Part shown: positions 35,164-44,000 of the stretch, one piece after another
Layout of the letters: each line of letters starts with the position of its first letter
How positions within the stretch are numbered: the stretch's first letter is position 1
NCBI GenBank assembly: GCA_030038535.1
Contig: JASHSV010000243.1
Coordinates: 1-59,240, forward strand
Origin: Candidatus Acidiferrales bacterium
GTDB lineage: Bacteria; Acidobacteriota; Terriglobia; Acidiferrales; UBA7541
DNA length: 59,240 bases
Reading direction: 5' to 3'
Made by a program: the position numbers and the translations under genes
Notes under the pieces: model-generated
What the model was told of the DNA's origin: nothing
What the model saw: the letters and a program-made list of their open reading frames with translations, nothing else
Database searches by the model: none

Positions 35164-35401
35164 CGCTCCTCTCCCTCTTCGCAGTCCGGGCATGGACCGC
35201 TATTTTTCTACGCTGCGCGAGAGCGAAAGGCAAGGGGGGGTGCCGGGGCGCGGCGTGAATCATCGCGACCTTGCCAAAGAAACAGGCGCGGTGCGTCCGA
35301 AGCCGTTCGAGAGAGAAGATGTTGCTGAAGGCGAATGGCCGAGCCGCGCCGACTGGGCTCCACTCGCCGCGAAGCCCCGCGCGGCGATTGCCCTGAAAAG
35401 C

Positions 35402-36271
35402 CTAATTCTCGTCGTTATCCCCGGAGGTACTGCGCAGGTAGGCGGCGCCGTGGCGGTGCAGCCCGGCGCTGAGAACTTCCTGGACATAAATCACGCGTGC
35501 GGGGACAAAGATATTCGCAGCGCCCTTCGTATACGGCACGGCAACCTCGAGAATGTCGTTTTCCGAGTAGCGCCGGCGTGTGCGGAAACACAGCCCGCCG
35601 CGCGACATATTTTCGCAGACCGCCAGCTCCAGGCCGCCTCCGGCCGGGCGCACGCATGCCGTCAGCCGCGTGTGGAAACGCGGCGCTGCTTGCCGATCGT
35701 GGCTTTGGGCCGGTTGTCCAATCAGATTCGAACCGGTCGAGCCGTTCGAGGGTTGTGCCGGGTCCTCATCGAGCGATTGGATCCAGATGGTGGGCGTCTC
35801 GCACGAGGCGCACCTGCGCGCGATGCCTTTCTGCGTGTTGAAACACAGCATGTCGCGTTCTGTTGTGTAGATCACTTCGCGCCGCCGGCAGAAGCAGCAT
35901 TCCAGCAGCATGCACGCTACGGCCTGCACGGGGTCGGCGCTCGCAGGGAATTCAATGGCCCAGAAATCCTCGCCGCCGGGCATGAGTTCCAGGTTGTAGA
36001 GCCGCGAATTTTCCTGCGCGTCCACTAGGCCAAGCACCCGGGCCCGGGCTTCCAGCCACTCCTGCTCGCTATGCTGGCGTCGTACGGTGAACACCTGGCC
36101 GGGCGCAAACGATCCCGCAGCCGTGGGCATTTCCACCAGCGCTCCCTCGCGATGAATTTCGACAGTTGTACCGCGGTGCTCGAACGGCTGCCCGCACCCA
36201 TCCATTCCCCGCGCTTCGATGCGCAGCCGCAGCCCGACTCGCTCCTTACCGGTGATCAGTGTGGCCGGCAT
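35402..36271 (-). CDS. PilZ domain protein with internal double CxxC
   Basis: 289 aa. The C-terminal PilZ domain (about 195-285) has the c-di-GMP motif R198-x3-R202 and N221-x-S-x2-G226 (ENMSRGG), so it should bind the messenger. The N-terminal 110 residues look like a second, PilZ-like or YcgR-N-like beta domain without the motif. Between them are C125-x2-C128 and C154-x2-C157, which would fit a zinc ribbon. It is the last gene of chemosensory cluster 2, 20 bases after the receiver-coiled-coil gene. It could be the c-di-GMP-sensing output. Confidence 0.8.
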   Translation of the reverse strand: MPATLITGKERVGLRLRIEARGMDGCGQPFEHRGTTVEIHREGALVEMPTAAGSFAPGQVFTVRRQHSEQEWLEARARVLGLVDAQENSRLYNLELMPGGEDFWAIEFPASADPVQAVACMLLECCFCRRREVIYTTERDMLCFNTQKGIARRCASCETPTIWIQSLDEDPAQPSNGSTGSNLIGQPAQSHDRQAAPRFHTRLTACVRPAGGGLELAVCENMSRGGLCFRTRRRYSENDILEVAVPYTKGAANIFVPARVIYVQEVLSAGLHRHGAAYLRSTSGDNDEN

Positions 36272-36291
36272 GGTCGTTCCTCTCCTCTGCT

Positions 36292-37173
36292 CTAAACTGC
36301 CCCTTCGAGCGTACGAAGATGCGCTTCCAGCGCCTGGCAGTACTGCCGTTCCGCCTCCAGCTCCGATTGCAGTTTCTTAACCAGCAGCTCGAGGCGCTGA
36401 ATTTCGAAACGCAGTCGTTGCACGTCCACGGGCGCCGCGCCACGCGCCGCCGCAGGGGCCGATGGCGCCGGGTTTGCCGGAGCCGCAGGAGCGCTCGCAG
36501 GTGTGGAAAAGGGAGCAGCTGGCGGCGCTGCGGGAGTTTTCGGGGCGGGCGCCGCAGGGGCTTTCGGCGCGGCCGGCGCAGACGAAGGCGGCGCCTGCGT
36601 TGTCGGCGCCGGAGCGGGTGGTGCATGCAGTTTTGCCGGAAGACCGGATGCGGCAGCCGCCGGCGGGCTAAACAGCTTTTCCAGCCCGTTCATTCCGGCC
36701 GCTGCCGGCGCGGAGGCCGTGCCCGGCGCCACTGCGGATGCTGTTTCCGGGGCCTGCGATTCGAGCTGCCCTCCTGTTCCGGGCAAAAGTTTCTTGACGC
36801 GGGCCACCAGTTCCTGCGGCTGGAAGGGTTTGCGCAGAAGCTCGTTCGCGCCCACCACCGTGGCTTTCTCCGCCACAGCGCGATTTACCACTCCCGACAT
36901 CAGAATCACCGGCGTCTTTCCGAGCTCGGCATGGCCCTTGATGTAGGTGCAGAGTTCATAGCCGTCGCGGTCCGGCATGATCACGTCGCTGATCACTGCG
37001 TCTGGTTTCACGGTGCCGAACTGCTCGATGGCCGCCGAAACGCTGGGGCAAGTGACCACCTGGATGTTTTCCTTCCGGAAGGCGATCTTGATCACTTCGC
37101 GCATGGTCGCGCTGTCGTCAATGAAATAAATGGTCGGCGCCTGAACCGCCGTGGCCACAGGTGTGTCGCTCAT
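36292..37173 (-). CDS. response regulator: receiver, Pro/Ala-rich linker, coiled coil
   Basis: 293 aa. The receiver (about 15-130) has IYFIDDSATM, phospho-acceptor Asp63 in DAVISDVIMPDRDG, LMSGVV and Lys in ELLRKPFQP, so it is probably active. A Pro/Ala-rich linker of about 115 residues leads to a C-terminal coiled coil (VQRLRFEIQRLELLVKKLQS, then ELEAERQYCQALEAHLRTLE) instead of a DNA-binding or enzymatic domain. This points to a protein-interaction output, for example with a polar or motility complex. It overlaps the PATAN gene by 4 bases. Confidence 0.8.
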   Translation of the reverse strand: MSDTPVATAVQAPTIYFIDDSATMREVIKIAFRKENIQVVTCPSVSAAIEQFGTVKPDAVISDVIMPDRDGYELCTYIKGHAELGKTPVILMSGVVNRAVAEKATVVGANELLRKPFQPQELVARVKKLLPGTGGQLESQAPETASAVAPGTASAPAAAGMNGLEKLFSPPAAAASGLPAKLHAPPAPAPTTQAPPSSAPAAPKAPAAPAPKTPAAPPAAPFSTPASAPAAPANPAPSAPAAARGAAPVDVQRLRFEIQRLELLVKKLQSELEAERQYCQALEAHLRTLEGAV

Positions 37174-37946
37174 ACTTTCTCCTGGCTGGTATTGTCTCGT
37201 TCGGCCTCGTCGAATTCGCGCATGGCATCCAGCAAAAGGTCAGTGGCAGAACGCAGCACGGTGCGATGCAGCGCCGCCGACCCGTAGGCAAATTTGTAAA
37301 CACCCGAAGGCGCTCCCTGGCACACCTTCAGAATGTGAATTACGGCCTCGTCGCCGAACAGAGCGTCACACTCCGCGTGGGTGATCTCGCCGGCGTCGAA
37401 AAAAATGATGCCGTCCACTCCCGCCGCGTTGATGTGCAGTGCGCCGGTCTGCCGCGCCTGTCCGAGCATTTGCAGCACGCCCGGCAGGTCGTGATGCTCG
37501 AGGCTTCCGGAGAGGCTGGTGTCCGATCCCGGCAGCATTTGCGTGGGCTGGAATCCCTCCTGCCGGCTCAGCAGCAGGTTGCGCACATGGGCAGCGATCT
37601 CCTCGGGCGGCCGGCGGCGATCCACGCATTCGTCGCAGCCAGCTCGGAAGGCTTCCATCAGCGCTGAGGAGTCGCCCGAGCTGATGGCAATTAGCGGAAT
37701 CTTCTCCGTCTTCGGGTCGGCGCGAAGCAGCGGCGCGATTTCGAAGGCTCCCATCTCACGCAGATTCGTGGCGCACAGGATTGCCGCGGGCGTGTTCCAC
37801 TCCAGCATGGTCAGGGCATAGGCGCTCTGGCTGGCATGCACCACCTCCAGCCCTTCACGGCGCAGCGCGTCGGTCAGCCGGCGGGAAAACAGCACGTTGC
37901 TGTCGATCAGCATCACGCGCACGGGTGTGGCTGCGGCTGTGCTCAT
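37170..37946 (-). CDS. pseudo-receiver with PATAN (DUF4388) domain
   Basis: 258 aa from the ATG at 37946. The N-terminal receiver fold (about 8-125) has lost key residues: the acidic pair reads LIDSN, and the phospho-acceptor position (aligned to PDLILLD) is Ala59 in PAAILCATNL. The expected Lys is within DRRRPP and not in a KP pair. The C-terminal half is a PATAN/DUF4388 domain (SLSGSLEHHDLPGVLQMLGQ, then RQTGALHINAAGVDGIIFFD and GEITHAECDALFGDEAV), a fold linked to response regulators such as PatA/PixG. It overlaps both neighbours by 4 bases. Phosphorylation-independent signalling is inferred. Confidence 0.78.
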   Translation of the reverse strand: MSTAAATPVRVMLIDSNVLFSRRLTDALRREGLEVVHASQSAYALTMLEWNTPAAILCATNLREMGAFEIAPLLRADPKTEKIPLIAISSGDSSALMEAFRAGCDECVDRRRPPEEIAAHVRNLLLSRQEGFQPTQMLPGSDTSLSGSLEHHDLPGVLQMLGQARQTGALHINAAGVDGIIFFDAGEITHAECDALFGDEAVIHILKVCQGAPSGVYKFAYGSAALHRTVLRSATDLLLDAMREFDEAERDNTSQEKV

Positions 37947-38413
37947 GCGCGGCTCCCGGCAAACTGGCCGGCGGGCGCGGCAGCAGCAAGTTTTTCGAGG
38001 TCCAGCAACGGAATCTTCTCTCCTGCCAAATCTATGCTGCCTGCGAAATATTCGGGAGCGTCGTCGGTGCGCGGAATAGGAATGACGCCGCCAATCAGCT
38101 CGCAATCGCCCGAGACGGGAATGGCCTCGAGCTCGGCGGCTGTCCCGTAACGCCGCCGCACGATCAGGTAGAAGCGATGGACCAGCAGCGCCCGGCCCGT
38201 CAACACACGGGCCACATCGCGAACGGCCAGCACGCGCTTCCGGCGCACAATCACGCCTTCCAGGCCGGGGGTCGTGTGCGGAAATTTGTCCAGCCGGCTC
38301 GCGCTCGCCAGTTCCTCCACCGCGTCCGCGGGCAGCGCAAAGCGATCCTGCCGCGCGGCGCCCAGCCGGAGCAGCACATAGTTGGTTTCCGGCAATTCGC
38401 TCATGGGGCTCAC
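37943..38413 (-). CDS. CheW-like protein 3, cluster 2
   Basis: 156 aa from a GTG that keeps the 4-base overlap pattern of this operon; an ATG at 38404 is the alternative. The CheW fold is recognisable (NYVLLRLGAARQDRFALPAD, then LEGVIVRRKRVLAVRDVARV and YFAGSIDLAGEKIPLLDLEK) but less conserved than in standard CheW, as the segment NLRG is replaced by GVIVRRKR. May bind a different CheA or receptor surface, or act as a specialised scaffold. Confidence 0.7.
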   Translation of the reverse strand: MSPMSELPETNYVLLRLGAARQDRFALPADAVEELASASRLDKFPHTTPGLEGVIVRRKRVLAVRDVARVLTGRALLVHRFYLIVRRRYGTAAELEAIPVSGDCELIGGVIPIPRTDDAPEYFAGSIDLAGEKIPLLDLEKLAAAAPAGQFAGSRA

Positions 38414-38919
38414 GCGGGCACCGCTCCGGCTACCGCGCGCGCGTCCAGCTTTTCCAAGTGCTCGGCGGTCAGCAGGCCATGCGGATTCAGCATCGGCACG
38501 GCGCCGTCCTCAAACAGCGCCAGCCCGAGATACCATCTACGCTCCTCACCCTGAAAAGCCCGTGGCAGCGCGTAAATCGACGAGAGCGCGTCCATGCGCT
38601 CGATGCGGTCCACCAGCAGCGCGCAACGCACGCCGCGCAGCACCAGCACCAGTGAAGGACGGGTCCGCGGCAGTCCGAAGAAGCTGCCTACGCTCACCAC
38701 GTAATGCGTGGTGCCTCCGCGCTCGATGGTGTGCCGCACCCATGGAAATTCGGCCTGTTGCAGCATTGCCGCTTCGCCCGCCAGGCTGTCTGTGCTGCGT
38801 ATTTCGTGCAAAGCGCCGGCAGGGATAGCCATCTGCGACCCCCCGGCAACGAACACGATCACGGGTTCCTGCTTCTGGGCCGCAACGGGCTTGGCCGGCA
38901 GATGCCCCGCGCGATTCAT
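38410..38919 (-). CDS. CheW-like protein 2, cluster 2
   Basis: 169 aa. Overlaps cheB and the next CheW-like gene by 4 bases each. The core shows PVIVFVAGGSQMAIPAGALH, VSVGSFFGLPRTRPSLVLVL and RCALLVDRIERMDALSSIYA; this looks like a diverged CheW/FrzA-type domain. The N-terminal 15 residues are basic. Three CheW-type proteins in the cluster (with the one at 45486) suggest separate roles, as in the Frz and Chp systems with FrzA/FrzB or PilI/ChpC. Confidence 0.72.
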   Translation of the reverse strand: MNRAGHLPAKPVAAQKQEPVIVFVAGGSQMAIPAGALHEIRSTDSLAGEAAMLQQAEFPWVRHTIERGGTTHYVVSVGSFFGLPRTRPSLVLVLRGVRCALLVDRIERMDALSSIYALPRAFQGEERRWYLGLALFEDGAVPMLNPHGLLTAEHLEKLDARAVAGAVPA

Positions 38920-40037
38920 GACCGGCTCCTGTGCGGGACAGCCAGTAGTTCCAGCACGCGGTGCACGATGCCGTCTGAAATCTCGTCCGCCGGGAGAACT
39001 TTGTCCACGACGCCGGTTTTGATCGCCTCTGCGGGCATGCCGAAAATTGTGGAGGTCGCTTCGTCCTGCGCGATTACGTAGCCACCGCCCTTCTTGATCG
39101 TGCGCACGCCCTGCGCGGCGTCGCCGCCCATGCCGGTGAGCACCACGCCGAGCGCCATCGGCCCGGCGTACAAAGCTGTCGAGTCCATCGTCAGGTCGGC
39201 GCAGGGGCGGTAACCGGAGATGCGCGGCCCGTCGTCGAGCTGGATGCGCCCGGCCGGGGAAATGCGCATGTGATGCGAGCCGGGACACACGTAAATCGTT
39301 CCAGGCTGGATCGTTTCCTGGTGCGTGGCTTCCTTCACTTTCATCTTCGCGCGCTCGGCAAGCTGCTGGCCGTACTGCGCGGTAAACGCAGCGGGCATGT
39401 GCTGAACCAACAGAATCGCCGCTGGAAAATCTTTCGGCAGCCGGGGCAGGATTTGCATTACGGTGGCCGGGCCACCCGTCGACGCGGCCACCACCACCAC
39501 CGGGAACTTGTCCGTGCCCTCCAGCGAGTGCAAGGAAGGAAGCTGCGGCGCGGGCTGGATCAACGTCTTCCCCGTTCCAGCGGGGTCCATGGTCACTTTC
39601 GTCCGGGAAGCGGTGCGCACCACGCGCACCTTCGAGGCCATGCGGATTTTCCTCAATAATTCGTCGCGCACCGTTCCCATGTCCAGATCGATGGCGGCCG
39701 AGGGCTTGGCCACAAAATCCACCGCGCCCAGTTCCAGCGCGCGAAGCGTTCCATGCGCCCCTTCGCGTGACTCCGAGCTGACCACCACGATGGGTCGCGG
39801 GTTGCGCGTCATGATGTGTTCGGTGGCTTGCAGCCCGTCCATTACCGGCATATTGATGTCCATGGTAATGACGTCGGGACGCAGCGATTCCGCCTGGCTT
39901 ACGGCCTCGCGGCCGTCTGAGGCCACTCCCACCACCGTCATCTGCGGATCGGTGCCGATGATTCCGCCCAGCACCTTCTGCATGAAGGCCGAATCGTCCA
40001 CCACGAGCACCCGGATTTGTGTTCCGTTGCCGCTCAT
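38916..40037 (-). CDS. cheB: CheB receptor methylesterase, cluster 2
   Basis: 373 aa. Receiver with VVDDSAFMQ and phospho-acceptor Asp60 in DVITMDINMPVMDG. Methylesterase with Ser in AASTGGPATVMQ, His in VQHMPAAFTAQY and Asp in VLTGMGGDAAQGV. Between CheA and the CheW-like genes, overlapping the latter by 4 bases and only 6 bases from cheA. Its presence with cheR shows that this pathway adapts by receptor methylation although it has no sensory domain on its encoded receptor. Confidence 0.92.
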   Translation of the reverse strand: MSGNGTQIRVLVVDDSAFMQKVLGGIIGTDPQMTVVGVASDGREAVSQAESLRPDVITMDINMPVMDGLQATEHIMTRNPRPIVVVSSESREGAHGTLRALELGAVDFVAKPSAAIDLDMGTVRDELLRKIRMASKVRVVRTASRTKVTMDPAGTGKTLIQPAPQLPSLHSLEGTDKFPVVVVAASTGGPATVMQILPRLPKDFPAAILLVQHMPAAFTAQYGQQLAERAKMKVKEATHQETIQPGTIYVCPGSHHMRISPAGRIQLDDGPRISGYRPCADLTMDSTALYAGPMALGVVLTGMGGDAAQGVRTIKKGGGYVIAQDEATSTIFGMPAEAIKTGVVDKVLPADEISDGIVHRVLELLAVPHRSRS

Positions 40038-40043
40038 CGCCGT

Positions 40044-43000
40044 CTACCGCACCGGCGCCAGCCGCGCTGCGCGGCTGTCCGCCGAAGATTCTCCAATCAA
40101 TTCCGTCACGGCCGCCAGCAGCTGCTCTTCCTGTACCGGCTTGGTGAGGAAGGCGGCCGCGCCTTCCTTCATCGCGCGCTCCTTGTGTTTCGCTCCCGCG
40201 CGGGAGGTCAGCACCATCACCGGAATCCGCTTGGTTGACGGGTCTTGCCGCAGGTGCGCCATCAGCTCGTAGCCGTTCATGCGCGGCATCTCGATGTCCG
40301 TCAGGATCAGGTGGCAGCCGCTCTGCGCCGCCACTTCCGCCGCTTCCAGCCCGTCCGAGGCGAGCTTCACACGGTAGCCGGCCTTCTCCAGCATCCGGCC
40401 CACGAACTTGCGCACGCTGATGGAGTCGTCGGTCACCAGCACGACTTTTTCGTCGCGGATCGCGTCCGTCGCTTCGCCTGGAATCGAGCCCGCCGCCACC
40501 GCCGCCGCGCCCGGCGCGAATACGCGCGCGATTCCCGCTGCCGCCGGGCCCAGCGCACGCCGTTCCGGCGCGCCCGCGTCCACCAGCCGGTTCAGATCGA
40601 TCAGCAGGATCAGGCTGCCGTCCGGAGCGATGGTCGCGCCCGGGAACAGCTTGACGCGGCGCAGGTAGCTGCCCAGGCTTTTGATCACGATTTCGTCCTT
40701 GCCCAACACTTCCTCGACGACGATGCCCACCTGCCGGTTGGCCACACGGATTAATACGAGCTTGTAGTAGCCGTTGGCCGCTTCGACCGGCGTCAGCTCC
40801 AACTGGGAATCCAGGCGTACGATTTCCGTAATCAGATCCCGTACTCTCGTGTAAAGCTTTCCGCCCACTTCCTCGATTTCTTCCGGCTTGATCCGGCGGA
40901 TCTCCTCCACCATCGACAGCGGGAACGCAAAAGTGGATGTCGAGCAGCGCACAAAGAGCGCCTGCGAGATGATCAGCGTGAGCGGGACTTTCAGTGAAAA
41001 GAAGCAGCCCGCGCCCGGCTCCGACCGCACGTCGATTTCGCCGTTGAGCGCGGCCACGTTGGCCTTCACCACGTCCAGCCCGACTCCCCGGCCGGCCAAT
41101 TCGGTCTGGCTCGACGCGGTCGAAAATCCGGGATGGAACAGGATGTCGCGCAGCTCGCGATCGCCCAGCTTGTGCGCCACTTCGGGAGACACCAGGCTCG
41201 CTTCCACCGCGCGCTCGCGTACTCGCTCGTAGTCGATTCCGCGCCCGTCGTCCTGCACATCCAGGAAGATATGGTTGCCGCGATGATAGGCGCGCAGGGT
41301 TACGCGGCCGCGCTCCAATTTCCCCGCCGCGCGCCGCGCCTCCGGATCCTCGATTCCGTGGGCCACGGCGTTGCGCACCAGGTGCACCAGCGGATCCGCG
41401 AGCTGCTGAATGATGTTGTTGTCGAGCTCGGTGGCTTCGCCTTCCAACTCGAAGTCCACCAGCCGCCCGGTTTCCTTGGCCGCTTCGCGCACGGTCCTCG
41501 AGAGCCGCGTGCTCAGGTTGCCGATGGGCACCATGCGGGCCTGGGTGATTTCGTCCTGCAGGCTGTGCGCCAGCTTGGTAAACTCGCCGATGTCGCCTTC
41601 CACGCGGCCCAGGAAGCCGTCGAGCTGCGACAACACTTCGTTCACGTCGGCCGAAATTTCCGTCAGCGACCGCGACAAGATGTTGAAGTCGTCGTAGCGG
41701 TCCATCTCCAGGTCGCTGAACTCTTCAGTCCCGTTCGCGCCGACGTTCCGCCCCGCGAGCGCCGCGCCGGTGCCGCTCGCGCTCTTGGCGTGTGGCCCGT
41801 TCCTGTGGCCGTTTCCGTTGCCGAAGGGGCCGCCGGCCGGGCCGCTGCGCTTCAACAATTGGAATTCATGCTTTTCCTGGAAGTCGTCGATTTTGCCCAC
41901 CAGCCGCGACTTCGAGAAGTTCAGCACCTCCACCAGTTTTTCGAGCTCGGCCATGTGCCCGACCATGCGCGTGCGGTTGATGACGAGCTCGCCCACCGCG
42001 TTCATCATGCGGTCCAGACGGTCGAGCGCAATGCGCACCGACTTTCCGCCCGGCACGGCCACTGCCGCGCGGCGCTTGGTGGCCACTGCGGGAGAAGACG
42101 CCGGTTCGCTCGCAGCCTCTGCGGCGGGCTCACCGACAGGCGCTGCGATCTCCGAAGCCGCTGCGGCTTCCGCTTCGCGCGGCGCATAGGGCGCCAGCCG
42201 TTCGACGATGGCCTGCATCCCGGCCCTGGCTGTCTCTTCATCCGGCCACTGCCGGTGAACGCTCTTCTTGAGCACGTCCACCGACTCGAGGCACAGGTCC
42301 ACCACTTCCGGAGTGGCGCGCAGGCTGCCGTCGCGAATCCGTCCGACCAAATCCTCCATGCGGTGCGCCACGGCAGACACGCGCCGGAGGCCCACCTGCG
42401 CCGCCGATCCCTTGATGGTGTGCATGGCGCGGAACAGCTTGTGCACATTTTCCGCGGTGACCGCGGATTCGATGGCCAGTAGGCACTCCGTCACCGCCTG
42501 AAGGTGCTCGTCGGCTTCGGGCACAAAGAATTCCAGCACCTCGGCGGGGACGTCCTCATCCTCCGGAAGCGCTTCGGGCGACTGGCCGGCGGGCGCGAGG
42601 GCGATTTCCTCCGGCGGCTCGGAGTAGCTGGGCTCGGGTAAGGCTGCGGTCCGCGGGGCCGCTTCGTGAACCGCGGGCTGCGCGAACGCAAACGAATACC
42701 GCCGCTTAAACGTATCGACGTCTTCCGCCGTCTCGGTTTGCTCGGCGTAAATCTGCATTAGATCGCCTTCGAGCACTGTAATGGCGTCGGCCAGGAATTC
42801 CACGAGCGGCCCGTGAGATTCCGGCGGCAGTTCGGCGTGCAGCGCGTACTGGAAGACGTGCGCCATGCGGGCGCCGATCTCGCTGAACAGCGGAAATCCC
42901 TGCTCCGCCGCGGTTCCCGCCAGCCAGTGCGCCGCCTCGTAGAGCTTCTCCACTTCTTCGTGCCGCGGTGCCGCTTCCTGTACCAGCGACGAATATTCGC

Positions 43001-43070
43001 GCAGGAATTGCAGGCGCTCCGAGGCGCTTTCCAGGAACTGGTCAAGCGTGAATTGTTCCGGGGCGCTCAC
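40044..43070 (-). CDS. CheA-receiver fusion kinase (FrzE-like), cluster 2
   Basis: 1008 aa. An N-terminal helical region of about 130 residues precedes a HPt domain with His217 in MHTIKGSAAQVG. Dimerisation and HATPase follow (VGELVINRTRMVGHMAELEK, HLVRNAVAHG, DDGRGID, GRGVGLDVV), then a CheW-like P5 domain. The end is a receiver with VTDDSISVRKF, Asp925 in LILTDIEMPRMNG and Lys977 in FLTKPVQ. CheA fused to a receiver is the design of FrzE, PixL and ChpA, which act in gliding, phototaxis or twitching systems. The N-terminal extension looks like a first, His-less HPt-like bundle. Overlaps cheR by 4 bases. Confidence 0.9.
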   Translation of the reverse strand: MSAPEQFTLDQFLESASERLQFLREYSSLVQEAAPRHEEVEKLYEAAHWLAGTAAEQGFPLFSEIGARMAHVFQYALHAELPPESHGPLVEFLADAITVLEGDLMQIYAEQTETAEDVDTFKRRYSFAFAQPAVHEAAPRTAALPEPSYSEPPEEIALAPAGQSPEALPEDEDVPAEVLEFFVPEADEHLQAVTECLLAIESAVTAENVHKLFRAMHTIKGSAAQVGLRRVSAVAHRMEDLVGRIRDGSLRATPEVVDLCLESVDVLKKSVHRQWPDEETARAGMQAIVERLAPYAPREAEAAAASEIAAPVGEPAAEAASEPASSPAVATKRRAAVAVPGGKSVRIALDRLDRMMNAVGELVINRTRMVGHMAELEKLVEVLNFSKSRLVGKIDDFQEKHEFQLLKRSGPAGGPFGNGNGHRNGPHAKSASGTGAALAGRNVGANGTEEFSDLEMDRYDDFNILSRSLTEISADVNEVLSQLDGFLGRVEGDIGEFTKLAHSLQDEITQARMVPIGNLSTRLSRTVREAAKETGRLVDFELEGEATELDNNIIQQLADPLVHLVRNAVAHGIEDPEARRAAGKLERGRVTLRAYHRGNHIFLDVQDDGRGIDYERVRERAVEASLVSPEVAHKLGDRELRDILFHPGFSTASSQTELAGRGVGLDVVKANVAALNGEIDVRSEPGAGCFFSLKVPLTLIISQALFVRCSTSTFAFPLSMVEEIRRIKPEEIEEVGGKLYTRVRDLITEIVRLDSQLELTPVEAANGYYKLVLIRVANRQVGIVVEEVLGKDEIVIKSLGSYLRRVKLFPGATIAPDGSLILLIDLNRLVDAGAPERRALGPAAAGIARVFAPGAAAVAAGSIPGEATDAIRDEKVVLVTDDSISVRKFVGRMLEKAGYRVKLASDGLEAAEVAAQSGCHLILTDIEMPRMNGYELMAHLRQDPSTKRIPVMVLTSRAGAKHKERAMKEGAAAFLTKPVQEEQLLAAVTELIGESSADSRAARLAPVR

Positions 43071-43933
43071 AGCGATTTCTCCAGCGCCACGGCGGGTGCG
43101 GCTTCCTTCACCACCGCCAGCGGCTTACGGTAGAGCAAAGAATCGCCGTGACGGCAGCTTTCCAGCTTCACCGGGCACTTCGCCAGCGACTCCGCGTGCC
43201 CCAGCACCAGGTAGCCGCCGGGATTCAACGTGTCGCAGAACCCGCGCAGGAGCGCGTTGCGGCGTTCTTCAGTGAAGTAAATCATCACGTTCATGCAAAA
43301 GACCAAATCCATGCGCCCTGCGTACACCGGCTCGGCCAGATTCATGGGTGCGAACCGCACCATTTTTCGGATGCGCGGACGCACCTGCCATTGGTCGGTT
43401 CCGGTCACGCGCGCAAAATGCGTTTCGAGCTGTTCCGGCGTCAGCGCCTCGAGCTCGCGCCGCGAATAGACCGCCCGTTCCGCGTGCCGGAGGGCCGCTG
43501 CGCTGATGTCCGTCGCCAGGATTTCAATCTCCCATGCCTCCACGAACATGAGCGCATCGGCGATGGTGATGGCAATCGAATAGGCCTCTTCGCCGGTGGC
43601 GCATCCCGCGCTCCACACGCGCAGCGTTCGCGGGTTTTCCCAGAATTTCCGCGCGTGCATTTCCTTCAGAATTGTGTTGCGCAGGGCGGCGAACACGGAG
43701 GGATAGCGGAAAAAGGAGGTTTCCTGCGTCAGCAGCCGCTCCAGCAGCGCTTCGTACTCGAAGTTCGACCGCCGCACGCGTCCCAGCAGATCGCTCGAGC
43801 TCGTGATTCCGCGCTCCTGCATGTGCTCGCGAACGCGCGCCGCTAGAAAGCGGTCGCGGGTCTCGTCCAGATGGATGCCGGCGCGGCGTTCCACCAGCGC
43901 CCGGAGCTCGTCGAGTTCGGTTTCCGTGTTCAC
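43067..43933 (-). CDS. cheR: CheR chemoreceptor methyltransferase, cluster 2
   Basis: 288 aa. AGIHLDETRDRFLAARVREH, SFFRYPSVFAALRNTILKEM, SAM motif I LRVWSAGCATGEEAYSIAIT, and FCMNVMIYFTEERRNALLRG show a complete CheR. It lacks the extra loop of the cluster 1 CheR and is not its recent duplicate. Directly upstream of the CheA fusion with a 4-base overlap and 67 bases downstream of the MCP. Confidence 0.92.
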   Translation of the reverse strand: MNTETELDELRALVERRAGIHLDETRDRFLAARVREHMQERGITSSSDLLGRVRRSNFEYEALLERLLTQETSFFRYPSVFAALRNTILKEMHARKFWENPRTLRVWSAGCATGEEAYSIAITIADALMFVEAWEIEILATDISAAALRHAERAVYSRRELEALTPEQLETHFARVTGTDQWQVRPRIRKMVRFAPMNLAEPVYAGRMDLVFCMNVMIYFTEERRNALLRGFCDTLNPGGYLVLGHAESLAKCPVKLESCRHGDSLLYRKPLAVVKEAAPAVALEKSL

Positions 43934-44000
43934 GCCTTAGCTCTCGCCTGGCAGGGGCGGCCGCTGCGGTCGGCGCCCCGGCGGGTATGGACCTTCCCGG

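Noticed and set aside
35111-36028. Plus-strand frame of 305 codons across the PilZ gene
   Set aside because: The PilZ protein on the minus strand has clear motifs and fits the operon; the plus-strand product has none.
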